A DNA stretch of 28,511 nt from a virus, in IMG/VR virus record IMGVR_UViG_3300025137_000197, positions 1 to 28,511 of that record. One strand, written 5' to 3'. The first letter of the stretch is position 1. Every line of letters starts with the position of its first letter. The position numbers and the translations under genes were made by a program. Shown in pieces: positions 14,053-23,197 of the stretch. The notes under the pieces are model-generated. The model searched no databases, had not been told where the DNA came from, and was given only the letters and a program-made list of their open reading frames with translations.

Positions 14053-15546
14053 ATGACCGCAATTATTACAGAAAAGTTCAGACTACACAACGCAACTCAA
14101 TTCGTTGAATCGTTTTCTGAAACATCAAAATCAACCTATTATCTTTTCATAGGTAAATCAATGCCTTTCACATCAGGCACAACGGGTGGCACAGATGCAG
14201 CCCCACCAACACCTGCTGATTCAGTTTCAGGTGAATTTTATTCATGGGATTCCATGATAGGCGCAAAAAATATTCCGAGTACTGATATCTCAAATGCTCT
14301 TCCTAGAACTAATTGGGTTAACAATACAATTTACGATATGTACGATGATACTATTTCAGCATCAAATACAACAACAAGTAGTGCATCTTCTTTATATCAA
14401 GGCAATTTTTACTTTATGACTTCTACACAAAATGTCTATAAAGTATTAGATAATAATGGTGGAACTGCTTATTCAGGTTCAGAACCTACTTCTACTAGTA
14501 CATCACCGTTTGCTTCTGGTGGATATGTTTTAAAATACATGTACGCTATTACAGCATCAAATGCCGCAAAGTTTTTAACAAATGATTATATGCCTGTTAC
14601 TACCGACACAACTGTTTCTGCAGCTGCCGTAGGTGGTAAAATCGAATCTCTTGTAATAACAGCAGGTTCAGGTTATACAAATGGAACATACTACGCACCA
14701 ATCTTTGGTGATGGTGCAAGTCAAGGAACATCTTCTGGTGGTATTGTTCGTATTACTATTGCAGGTGGTGCTATCGCATCATTTGGTTTAACTGCTGGAA
14801 CTGACACAACAATCCATGCAGGTGGTACAGGTTATACTTTTGGAAATGTATCATTGACAAATGTATTTACTGATACAGCATTATCTTCTTCAACAAGTGT
14901 TGGTTCAGGTTCTGGTGGTGCAGTAAGAATAGTTATTTCACCTTTTGACGGACACGGAAATAATGCAGTAAATGAATTAGGTGGACACTTTGTTATTACT
15001 AATACAACATTAACACAAGCAGAGGGTGATGACATAACAGTTGGAAACGATTTCAGAAATGTTGGACTTGTTGTTGACCCTACAACTTATGGCACAACCA
15101 CAGTAGCATCTGCTTCTACAGCTAGAATGACTTATGCTGTAAAGTTTGCTTCTGCGACTGGTACATTTTCAGTTGACGAACAATTGACACAAACAACTAC
15201 TGGTGCTATTGGTAGAGTTGTTGAATGGGATTCAAGTAATAAAATTTTATATTATGTTCAAGAAAGATTTTCAACTTATGGTACTGCAACTACAACACAA
15301 TCTTTCACAGCATTTAGTGGAACAAATAATATAACAGGTTCTACATCAAGTGCTGTTGGTACACCAATATCAGATGGCACAAATACTGTAACTCTTGCTG
15401 GGGGAAATACTATTACATTTACTAGTGGTTATGCAACACCCGAGTTACAACCAGATAGTGGTAACATTGTGTACTTAGAAAACAGACAACCAATACAAAG
15501 AGTTTCAGACCAAACCGAAGACATTAAATTAATTATAGAGTTTTAA
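14053..15546 (+). CDS. 8: Baseplate wedge protein gp8
   Basis: gp8 dimers form part of the wedge, bound to gp6 and gp7. The 497-residue length is larger than T4 gp8 (334) because of inserted beta-modules, as in other marine T4-like phages. The N-terminus is diagnostic (TEKFRLHNATQFVESFSE, TYYLFIGKSMPF, and GEFYSWDSMIGAKNIPSTD), followed by NWVNNTIYDMYDD and YVLKYMYAITASNAAKFLTND (about 156-180). Inserts include two GSGYTNGTYY/GGTGYTFGNV units and a GTFSVDEQLTQTTTGAIGRV unit also seen in the gp7-like and DUF4815 proteins. The end is EDIKLIIEF. It has its own tandem late promoters. Confidence 0.88.
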   Translation: MTAIITEKFRLHNATQFVESFSETSKSTYYLFIGKSMPFTSGTTGGTDAAPPTPADSVSGEFYSWDSMIGAKNIPSTDISNALPRTNWVNNTIYDMYDDTISASNTTTSSASSLYQGNFYFMTSTQNVYKVLDNNGGTAYSGSEPTSTSTSPFASGGYVLKYMYAITASNAAKFLTNDYMPVTTDTTVSAAAVGGKIESLVITAGSGYTNGTYYAPIFGDGASQGTSSGGIVRITIAGGAIASFGLTAGTDTTIHAGGTGYTFGNVSLTNVFTDTALSSSTSVGSGSGGAVRIVISPFDGHGNNAVNELGGHFVITNTTLTQAEGDDITVGNDFRNVGLVVDPTTYGTTTVASASTARMTYAVKFASATGTFSVDEQLTQTTTGAIGRVVEWDSSNKILYYVQERFSTYGTATTTQSFTAFSGTNNITGSTSSAVGTPISDGTNTVTLAGGNTITFTSGYATPELQPDSGNIVYLENRQPIQRVSDQTEDIKLIIEF

Positions 15547-15547
15547 T

Positions 15548-18500
15548 ATGGCACAAAAAACAGATTTAAATGTCGCACCATATTATGATGATTATAAAGA
15601 AGATAAGAATTTTCATCGTATATTGTTTCGACCAGGGTTCGCTGTTCAAGCGAGAGAATTAACACAACTACAATCAATACTTCAAAATCAAGTCGAAAGA
15701 TTTGGTTCACATATTTTTCAAGAGGGTTCAGTTGTAATACCCGGTGGAATTTCAACAAATCAAACTTATGATTCTATTTTATTAGCTTCTACTTTTGCAG
15801 CTGAATCAATAGATGTTAATCAATATTATAGTGCAACATCACCAGTTACAATAGTTGGAGCAACAACTGGTGTTAGAGCAAAAGTTATTGGTGTTAAAGC
15901 TGCAACAACTACATCGCAACCATTATTATACATTCAATATATTTCAACAGGTTCAGATTTAGAAACTAATATATTCGCAGACAATGAAAATATTTTTGCA
16001 GATACAGCTATTACTCATACAACAAGTTATGCGATTAACGCTAATTCTGCTACTACTCATAATTTAAATGCACATCAAACAGGTACTGCTGTTACAGCAG
16101 GTAATGGTGTTTATTATGTGCGTGGAACTTTTGTTCAGATGTCAGAACAAACTTTAGTATTAGATGATACTTCACAATATGCAAGTGCCAGAGTAGGATT
16201 CACAATAACAGAAACTTTAGTGGCACCAGAAGATGATGCTTCACTTACAGATAATGCAACAGGTTCATCAAACTTTGCAGCCAAAGGTGCTCATAGACTT
16301 AAAATTGATTTAGTTCTTACATCATTACCTATTGATTCTACAAGTGATGATAAGTTTGTTGAGATTGTTAGAGTAGTTGATGGTGGGCCGAGTGCAGATG
16401 CTAGACCTACAGATTATTCAGTAATTGGCGATTCACTTGCAAGAAGAACATTTGATGAATCAGGTGACTATACTGTAAGACCTTTTCAAATAGATGCAAG
16501 AGAACAGATTTCAAATAGACACAAAGGCACAGAGTTCAGAGGTGTTTATACTGTTGGTACTACAACTACCGATGGTAATACAGCTGCAGAAAACTTTTTC
16601 AATTTAGCAATATCACCAGGTAAAGCATATGTTCGTGGTTACGAAATTGAAAAAACTGCGATTACATTTAAAGATATTCAAAAGGCAAGAGAGTTCGATA
16701 CTGTTAATGCTGGCACAGTAAATGCTGAGTTAGGTAACTTTATTAAAATCAAAAAATTACACAATCAACCTAAAGTTACTGCAATTAGTGGTGAACAAAC
16801 TGCTTACGAAACAATTCAATTACATGATGATATTACTGTAACTAAAGGAACTGCGTCAGGTAGACAAATTGGTCTTGCCAGAGCAAGAACAATAGAATAC
16901 GATTCTGGTACTGCTGGAAATGATGATTCAATATACAAATTATTTCTTTTTGATATTAGACCATTTACTTATTTAAGTTTATCGGGTATACCGTCAGCAA
17001 CTTTAATATCTAATCATGCAAATGGTGGTGTAAGAATTACTGGTAATACTACAGGTGCAACAGGTTTTGTGTTTGGAAGTTTAACATCTGGTCAAACAGT
17101 TGTATTAACAAATGTTTCTGGTACTTTCCTTTCAGGCGAAAAAATTATTGCTTCTGATAGTGCAGAGACAGACCAAGTTGTAGAAACTGCAGCTAATGCT
17201 GATATAACTCTTACCGATGTTGTTACACACACACTTTCCGAAACTCGTTCAGTATTTCAAAATGATAGTGATTCAGGTCAAGACTTTACTGCTGATATTG
17301 ATTTAAGTGGTACAGTAGTAGGTTCTCTTATTGCTAATCAATCAGATGCGAATGGAACCAATGAAAATGCAAACTTTGTTTCTGAAACAGATAACACTTC
17401 AACATTAGCGTTAGAAACAAAACAAGATGCAAAACTTGTAAATTCTGAAAAGAATGTTGCCTTATACAGACTTTCTAAGAAAACTATTAAAACACTTTTA
17501 ACAACTGATAATGATGGTGCATCTGATACTTCAATAACAGTAAGAAGACAGTTTATTGGCACAACAAACTCAAGTGGTGTTATTTCATTTACAGCAGGTG
17601 CAAATGAAACATTTCTATCACACACAGAAAAAGATTATACATTAAGTGTTTTAAGTGCAGGTGATGGTACTGCCGCACAAGGTGCTATTGTTTCTATTGA
17701 CGGAAACCTCTCAGGCGCAGGTACATCAACAATTACAATCACAGATAATTCTGCTCTTGGCGATTCTGCAAAAGTTCTTTTAACTGCAACTATATTAAAA
17801 ACTAGTGTAACACAAAGAATTAAAAATACAAAATTATCAAAACAAGTAAAAGTAGCTGGAGCAGTTGGTGGTGCATTTGGAACAAAAGCAACTGACGAAG
17901 CAATTTCTTTAGGCAGAGCTGATGCATTTAATTTAGGAGTAGTTTTAGATTCTGAAGATACTAGTGCTGATGCGACCCTTCCAACTTTAACATTAACAAG
18001 TGCTTCTGGTACATTTACAAGAGGCGAAAAAATTACTGGTGGAACTTCTGGCGCAGTAGGTATTGTAGTTAGTAGTACATCACCATTATCATATTATTTA
18101 CAAAGTGGTGATGGTGCTATTGATTTTTCTGCTGGCGAAACAATCACAGGCGATTCTTCAACTGCAACTGCAACTGTATCATCAATAGCTGCAGGGTCAA
18201 GAATTATTACATCTCATTATGTTTTAGACACAGGTCAAAGAGATAACTATTATGACATATCAAGAATAGAATTAAAACCAGGTTCTTCAAAACCAAGAGG
18301 AAGATTATTAGTAGTATTTGATTTCTTTTCTCATTCTTCAGGTTCTTTCTTTAGTGTAGATTCTTATCAAGATGCAGCTAAAAGAATGCAATACGATGAT
18401 ATTCCAACTTATACTGCTACAAGAGTTGACCCAGATGAACCAGAACCAACTGGTGAGTTTGAACTAACAGATTGTTTAGACTTCAGACCAACATGTGAAA

Positions 18501-21500
18501 ATGTTACTGGTGCAAGTGATACGGAATCTGCTATCGATACAATAACTGGCAAATCTTTTGACTTCTTCCATAGACAATTTGACGGTGCAGGTTCTTCAAC
18601 AGTTGATACACCAAAACCTGGTACACTAGGAACAATTGATTTTGAATTCTATTTGAATAAAATTATTAGTGTTTTTCTTGGTCAAGATGGTGAGTTTAAA
18701 GTAGTTGAAGGTCCGTCTGCTGAAGTTCCAACAGAACCTAAACAAATTGACGGAGCAATGAAACTTCTAACTGCATTTATACCTGCTTATACATTTAGAC
18801 CTACTGATATTCAAATTTCAAGAGAAAGAAATCAAAGATTTACTATGAAAGATATTGGTAAATTGCAGAGAAGAATTCAAAACCTTGAGTATTATACAAA
18901 CTTATCATTACTTGAAAGAGATGCTGAATCATTTGAAATTACAGATGCAAATGGATTGAACAGATTTAAATCTGGCTTTGTAGTAGATAACTTTGCAGGT
19001 CATAGAGTTGGTGATGTTAAAAATAGAGATTATAAAAATTCAATAGACCAACAGTTTAAAGAGTTACGACCAAAGTGTGTTATGAGAGCCTCAGGCCTTG
19101 TGGAAACTGTTTCAACTGATACAGAAAGAGCTGGGTTAGGATACCAAAAGACTGGTGAACTATTAACACTTCCATACACAGAAACAGTTGAAACTGAAAA
19201 TTCATATGCAACAAGAGTTGAAAGAATACTACCTGTTTATACTGCAAACTGGGTAGGAATGATTAAACTATCACCTGAAGGTGACGAATGGTTTGAAACT
19301 GAAACTGCACCTGATTTAATTATTAATGTTGATGGTAACTATGATTCAGTTTTGGCAGCAAATGAAAATAGAATTGGTACAATTTGGAATGCTTGGGAAA
19401 CTCAATGGTCTGGTGTTGTTTCAACAAAAACAGAAACTACCCGAGCAGGTAGAGAAGGTAACAGTATAATTACAAGAGCAATTCAAACAACTCGTTCAGA
19501 TTTAAGTCGTTCAGGTATTGCAACAAATATTGTAGAACAAATTGATGAAGAAACACAGAGTACAAGAATTATTGCAAGAGCAATTATACCGTGGGTAAGA
19601 CCTAGAACTGTTACATTTACAGGTGAAGGTTTTTATCCTAATACAAAAGTTTATGTATTCTTTGATGGCACAAATGTAGGCGCTTATGTTACAGCAGAAT
19701 CATCTACATTTACCGAAGGTGCTGTTACACCAGCCGCAGGTACTCAACTTGTTACAGATGCTCTTGGTGATGTTAATGGTACTTTTGCAATTCCTGATTA
19801 TAAATTTAAAGGACAAGAAAATGTTCCTAAATTTAAAACTGGTGAAATAGAATTTAAAATTACAGCAAGTGCAACAAATGAAACAACCCCTTTACCAATA
19901 ACTTCTGGTTCAGTAATATATTCTGCAAAAGGAATATTAGAAACAGAGCAAGAAACAATTATTGCAACAAGAAACGCCTTTATCGCTCAAACAGATGTAG
20001 TTCAAACTACTTCCGTTCTTGATACTTCTTCTACAGTTATTAATAATATTGCTAGGAATCATGATACAAGAGACAGAGCAAAAGCACATAGAGATAAATA
20101 TGTAAATAACCAAAGACAAACTCAACCATTAGAGCGTATTGAAAGTAGAACAGGAGTTTCTCAAGGTACATTAAGTGGTAGTAAACAATTTTGTCCAAGT
20201 GACCCTCTTGCACAAACATTTTTAATTGAAGACCCTAATGGTTGTTTTTTAACTTCAGTAGACCTTTACTTTGAAACAATAGATATAGATAGTCCAATTT
20301 GGATTGAATTGAGAAATGTTATTAACGGATATCCTGGTCCTAAAGTTCTTCCCTTTGGTAGAAAAGTTTTAAAAAGTTCAGAACTTAATGTATCAACCGA
20401 TGCTTCAACAGCAACAACATTTACATTTGATTCACCTGTTTATGTTAAGGGTGGAACAGAATATTGTATCGTTGTTAGAACTCATACAACTTTACCGACA
20501 GTTTGGATTTCAAGAATGGGCGAAACAGATATTGGTGGATTAAGAGTAGTATCAAAACAACCACATCTTGGTGTATTATTTAAATCACAAAATAATACTA
20601 CTTGGTCACCATCTGATTCAGAAGATTTAAAATTTACTTTAAACAAAGCAGTATTTGATACAACTGCCGCAGGTAACTTAACTTTACAAAACGATATTAT
20701 TGGTGATGCAGTAACAAACGAATTAGGTTCAACTGTGTATGGAAAAAGATTAACAGCTAATCCTTTAACAATGACAGATAGTTCAACTGTACTAAGAGTA
20801 AAACATATCGACCATGGTATGTATTCAACTGCAAACAATGTAAGAATTACAGGCGTTAGTTCGGGTATTAGTACAACATTAAGTGCAGGTATAACTGCGG
20901 CTGGAACTTCATTAGTTTTAACTTCTAATACAAACTTCCCAGCTGGAGCAATAACTCTTAAAATTGGAAACGAAATTATTACAGGTTCAAATAGTTCAGG
21001 TACAGTATCCTCACTCACAAGAGGTACTAGTGGTTCAACAGCTGCAATACATGACGCAAACGCAACAGTTGAACTTTATCAAATCTTAGGTACTTCACTT
21101 GTAGAAATTAATAAGATTCATACTGCAATAGCAAACATAGGAATAGATTCTTATACTGTTACTCTTACAAATGCTCCAAGTGTTTCAGGTGGTTCAACAA
21201 CTGCTGAAGTTGGTGGAACAGGTATATATGCTTCAGAAAACTATCGATACGAAACTGGTAAAACACTTATTTCTTCTTTAGAATTAGGTAACACAAAAAT
21301 TGTATCTACATTGAGAAACACTACAGGTACATCACCAAGTGGTGCAGAGACATCATTCTCAACAACAACACTAGGTAATGCTATTTCTATTCCTTTCAAT
21401 GAAAACTTTACCAACTCAATAACAAGTGTAATTGCATCTGATATAAATGAAACAAATGAACTTGCTGGTGCAAAATCATTATTCATTCCATTAAAACTAA

Positions 21501-22030
21501 CAAGTCAAAATCAAAGTATTTCACCTGTGATTGATTTAGGTCGTGCATCATTTGTTGCTGTCGCAAATAGAATTAATAACATTGATAGTTCATCTGATGT
21601 TTTCCCTACAACTGATTACAAAGATTCCACACAACCTAGTGGTGACCAAAACGCATTCATTTATATTACAAAGAAAGTTGCATTGGAAAATCCAGCAACT
21701 GCTATTAAGTTAATCTTTTCAGCACACAAACAACAAAGTGCTGAAATTAAATCAATGTTTAAAGTTTTAAGAACTGATGACGCTTCTGATTTTGATGAAT
21801 TAGGTTATACATTCTTTAACACAACTGGTACAACTGATGTTGAAATAGGGTCATCTCTTGATGATAACGATTTCCAAGAATACATTTACACAGCAGGTGT
21901 TACTGATGATGGTATCGGAACGCCACTACCTGAATTTATTCAGTTTGCAATTAAAATAGTAGGACAAGGAACTAATGCTGCTCAACCTCCAAGAATAAGA
22001 GACTTGAGATTACTTGCATTGGCAACATAA
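15548..22030 (+). CDS. Giant DUF4815-type virion protein (gp10-like position)
   Basis: At 2160 residues this is the largest gene here. Its N-terminus (TDLNVAPYYDDY, FHRILFRPGFAVQARELTQL, FGSHIFQEGSVVIPGG) is the DUF4815 signature found in large structural proteins of T4-like cyanophages and relatives, in the place where T4 has gp10-type outer wedge genes. Inserted beta-modules (GTFLSGEKI, GTFTRGEKITGGTSGAVGIVV) lie at about residues 520-540 and 820-840. A conserved later block is CPSDPLAQTFLIEDPNG with PIWIELRNVINGYPGPK (about 1550-1600). The end contains QFAIKIVGQG and RIRDLRLLAL. It starts one base after gp8 ends and overlaps the next gene by one base. It probably sits at the baseplate rim and anchors fibres; that placement is inference. 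Confidence 0.8.
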   Translation: MAQKTDLNVAPYYDDYKEDKNFHRILFRPGFAVQARELTQLQSILQNQVERFGSHIFQEGSVVIPGGISTNQTYDSILLASTFAAESIDVNQYYSATSPVTIVGATTGVRAKVIGVKAATTTSQPLLYIQYISTGSDLETNIFADNENIFADTAITHTTSYAINANSATTHNLNAHQTGTAVTAGNGVYYVRGTFVQMSEQTLVLDDTSQYASARVGFTITETLVAPEDDASLTDNATGSSNFAAKGAHRLKIDLVLTSLPIDSTSDDKFVEIVRVVDGGPSADARPTDYSVIGDSLARRTFDESGDYTVRPFQIDAREQISNRHKGTEFRGVYTVGTTTTDGNTAAENFFNLAISPGKAYVRGYEIEKTAITFKDIQKAREFDTVNAGTVNAELGNFIKIKKLHNQPKVTAISGEQTAYETIQLHDDITVTKGTASGRQIGLARARTIEYDSGTAGNDDSIYKLFLFDIRPFTYLSLSGIPSATLISNHANGGVRITGNTTGATGFVFGSLTSGQTVVLTNVSGTFLSGEKIIASDSAETDQVVETAANADITLTDVVTHTLSETRSVFQNDSDSGQDFTADIDLSGTVVGSLIANQSDANGTNENANFVSETDNTSTLALETKQDAKLVNSEKNVALYRLSKKTIKTLLTTDNDGASDTSITVRRQFIGTTNSSGVISFTAGANETFLSHTEKDYTLSVLSAGDGTAAQGAIVSIDGNLSGAGTSTITITDNSALGDSAKVLLTATILKTSVTQRIKNTKLSKQVKVAGAVGGAFGTKATDEAISLGRADAFNLGVVLDSEDTSADATLPTLTLTSASGTFTRGEKITGGTSGAVGIVVSSTSPLSYYLQSGDGAIDFSAGETITGDSSTATATVSSIAAGSRIITSHYVLDTGQRDNYYDISRIELKPGSSKPRGRLLVVFDFFSHSSGSFFSVDSYQDAAKRMQYDDIPTYTATRVDPDEPEPTGEFELTDCLDFRPTCENVTGASDTESAIDTITGKSFDFFHRQFDGAGSSTVDTPKPGTLGTIDFEFYLNKIISVFLGQDGEFKVVEGPSAEVPTEPKQIDGAMKLLTAFIPAYTFRPTDIQISRERNQRFTMKDIGKLQRRIQNLEYYTNLSLLERDAESFEITDANGLNRFKSGFVVDNFAGHRVGDVKNRDYKNSIDQQFKELRPKCVMRASGLVETVSTDTERAGLGYQKTGELLTLPYTETVETENSYATRVERILPVYTANWVGMIKLSPEGDEWFETETAPDLIINVDGNYDSVLAANENRIGTIWNAWETQWSGVVSTKTETTRAGREGNSIITRAIQTTRSDLSRSGIATNIVEQIDEETQSTRIIARAIIPWVRPRTVTFTGEGFYPNTKVYVFFDGTNVGAYVTAESSTFTEGAVTPAAGTQLVTDALGDVNGTFAIPDYKFKGQENVPKFKTGEIEFKITASATNETTPLPITSGSVIYSAKGILETEQETIIATRNAFIAQTDVVQTTSVLDTSSTVINNIARNHDTRDRAKAHRDKYVNNQRQTQPLERIESRTGVSQGTLSGSKQFCPSDPLAQTFLIEDPNGCFLTSVDLYFETIDIDSPIWIELRNVINGYPGPKVLPFGRKVLKSSELNVSTDASTATTFTFDSPVYVKGGTEYCIVVRTHTTLPTVWISRMGETDIGGLRVVSKQPHLGVLFKSQNNTTWSPSDSEDLKFTLNKAVFDTTAAGNLTLQNDIIGDAVTNELGSTVYGKRLTANPLTMTDSSTVLRVKHIDHGMYSTANNVRITGVSSGISTTLSAGITAAGTSLVLTSNTNFPAGAITLKIGNEIITGSNSSGTVSSLTRGTSGSTAAIHDANATVELYQILGTSLVEINKIHTAIANIGIDSYTVTLTNAPSVSGGSTTAEVGGTGIYASENYRYETGKTLISSLELGNTKIVSTLRNTTGTSPSGAETSFSTTTLGNAISIPFNENFTNSITSVIASDINETNELAGAKSLFIPLKLTSQNQSISPVIDLGRASFVAVANRINNIDSSSDVFPTTDYKDSTQPSGDQNAFIYITKKVALENPATAIKLIFSAHKQQSAEIKSMFKVLRTDDASDFDELGYTFFNTTGTTDVEIGSSLDDNDFQEYIYTAGVTDDGIGTPLPEFIQFAIKIVGQGTNAAQPPRIRDLRLLALAT

Positions 22031-22263
22031 TGAAAACACTTGTTAAAGTAGAAGGACATTCTGAATTAGTAAGGGATTTAGAATCTGGCGCTATTTTAAA
22101 CACAAGTAAGTCTGCATATTTAAAAGCACGAATTGCTTCACAAAATGCACAAAAAAGAAATGATGAATTAAGAGACGCCACTAGACAGATAAATAATCTT
22201 AAATGCGAAATGCATGAGATTAAACACTTACTACAACAAATGGTAAAAAACAGTGGCAATTAA
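22030..22263 (+). CDS. Small coiled-coil protein of 77 aa
   Basis: The start overlaps the stop of the giant gene by one base (TAATGA), a coupled pair. The product begins MKTLVKVEGHSELVRDLESGAILNTSKSAY and ends in a heptad-like helix (about residues 38-72: SQNAQKRNDELRDATRQINN, then MHEIKHLLQQM) that reads as a coiled coil. Short proteins of this shape at this place occur in other marine T4-like phages, but the function is not known to me. An oligomeric linker or chaperone for the neighbouring tail proteins fits its position. It overlaps the next GTG start by 11 bases. Confidence 0.7.
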   Translation: MKTLVKVEGHSELVRDLESGAILNTSKSAYLKARIASQNAQKRNDELRDATRQINNLKCEMHEIKHLLQQMVKNSGN

Positions 22264-22624
22264 TGCAATACAAGTAACAAATACAGAAACCCTTGAACAA
22301 CTTAGAGGTCAGTTTAACAATCTGGTTACAGATGTTTCTGCTCTAGAAAATGGAACATTAAATTTTGGAGCTGTTTCTGCTACTACAATTAATGTTTCTG
22401 ACTTAATTGTTTCTGGTACACTAGACTTTACTGCTGTCACAGCAACATCGTTAAAAATTGATGGTTCGTCAATAGTTTTCGAAGGTTCAACTGTTTCAGC
22501 GAATGAAACAACTTTTACAGTAACAGACCCAACAGCCGATAGAACTATTACTTTTCCTGATGCTACAGGCACAGTTTTAATGACTGGTTCTACGATAGAT
22601 TTGGGCGACGATTCGGGAATATAA
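22253..22624 (+). CDS. Short fibre-like virion protein, paralogue A
   Basis: The 123-residue product starts at GTG 22253, inside the previous gene; this start gives MAINAIQVTNTETLEQL, matching paralogue B from its ATG. Residues 6-35 are likely a coiled coil (TLEQLRGQFNNLVTDVSALE). A beta-rich part follows, with LxVSGTLDFTAVTATSLKI and TDPTADRTITFPDATGTVLMTG, a motif widespread in tail fibres of marine T4-like phages. The N-terminal helix plus beta-shaft layout fits a trimeric short fibre or fibre adaptor. At the DNA level its first 116 bases are a near copy of those of the next gene. Use of GTG together with the overlap suggests lower translation than copy B. Confidence 0.68.
   Translation: MAINAIQVTNTETLEQLRGQFNNLVTDVSALENGTLNFGAVSATTINVSDLIVSGTLDFTAVTATSLKIDGSSIVFEGSTVSANETTFTVTDPTADRTITFPDATGTVLMTGSTIDLGDDSGI
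22254..22369 (+). repeat. Direct repeat, copy A (5' end of fibre paralogue A)
   Basis: This 116-base stretch matches 22627-22742 with five mismatches, all in the first 54 bases; the last 62 bases (22308-22369) are identical to 22681-22742. The spacing is 373 bases. Confidence 0.9.
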
Positions 22625-22625
22625 A

Positions 22626-23150
22626 ATGGCAATTAATGCAACACAAGTAACAAATACACAAACCCTTGAACAACTGCGAAGTCAGTTTAACAATCTGGTT
22701 ACAGATGTTTCTGCTCTAGAAAATGGAACATTAAATTTTGGACAAGTTTCTGCCACCAATATTTCTGTTGGTGATTTATCAATTACAGGTTCACTAGGAA
22801 TTACAACTGTTTCCCCTACTGAATTAAATATACTAAGTGATAGAATTACTTTTGAAGGAACAGGTGATGATGATGCTAATGAAACTACATTTGTTGTAAC
22901 AAACCCTACAGCAGATAGGACAATTACATTTAAAAATGAGACTGGTACAGTCGCATTTACTGCCGATTTGGGGTTTACAAACTCTACACTAACACAATTA
23001 CCAACTGCTGAGGCAGCCGCTGATTTAGGAGACTTATCACTAGGTGCTGTTGACGCTTTTGGATTTTCAACTGCAAATAACTTATATGATATGAATGAAC
23101 CTAAAGGAAGTACACCAAATCAAGATTTAGGCGAAAGTAGTAGTATATAA
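22626..23150 (+). CDS. Short fibre-like virion protein, paralogue B
   Basis: The 174-residue product starts at ATG 22626, one base after copy A ends. Its first 40 residues are almost those of copy A (MAINATQVTNTQTLEQLRSQ then FNNLVTDVSALENGTLNFG). The middle keeps the same plan (TDPTADRTITF-type motif, here TNPTADRTITFKNETGTVAF) and it has about 50 extra residues at the end (QLPTAEAAADLGDLSLGAVDAFGF onward). No ribosome binding site of note precedes it, so coupling to copy A is likely. Probably a short tail fibre or adaptor protein. The long perfect DNA match at the 5' ends and looser similarity further on point to recent duplication or gene conversion limited to the N-terminal domain. Confidence 0.7.
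   Translation: MAINATQVTNTQTLEQLRSQFNNLVTDVSALENGTLNFGQVSATNISVGDLSITGSLGITTVSPTELNILSDRITFEGTGDDDANETTFVVTNPTADRTITFKNETGTVAFTADLGFTNSTLTQLPTAEAAADLGDLSLGAVDAFGFSTANNLYDMNEPKGSTPNQDLGESSSI
22627..22742 (+). repeat. Direct repeat, copy B (5' end of fibre paralogue B)
   Basis: Second copy of the 116-base repeat; 22681-22742 is identical to 22308-22369. Similarity drops abruptly after this point. Confidence 0.9.
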
Positions 23151-23154
23151 GTTG

Positions 23155-23162
23155 TATAAATA
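23155..23162 (+). promoter_or_regulatory. T4-type late promoter before the tail fibre
   Basis: Exact TATAAATA 36 bases before the start at 23198, with TAGGAG (23183-23188) between. Confidence 0.7.
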
Positions 23163-23197
23163 ATATGAAAAGACATACTTACTAGGAGATAATTAAG

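Noticed and set aside
20482-21018. Antisense ORF of 178 codons inside the DUF4815 gene
   Set aside because: Shadow of a long, well supported gene; hydrophobic-biased composition expected from the complement of Thr/Asn/Ser codons.
22254-22742. CRISPR-like direct repeat
   Set aside because: Only two copies, 116 bases long, inside coding frames; this is a gene duplication.
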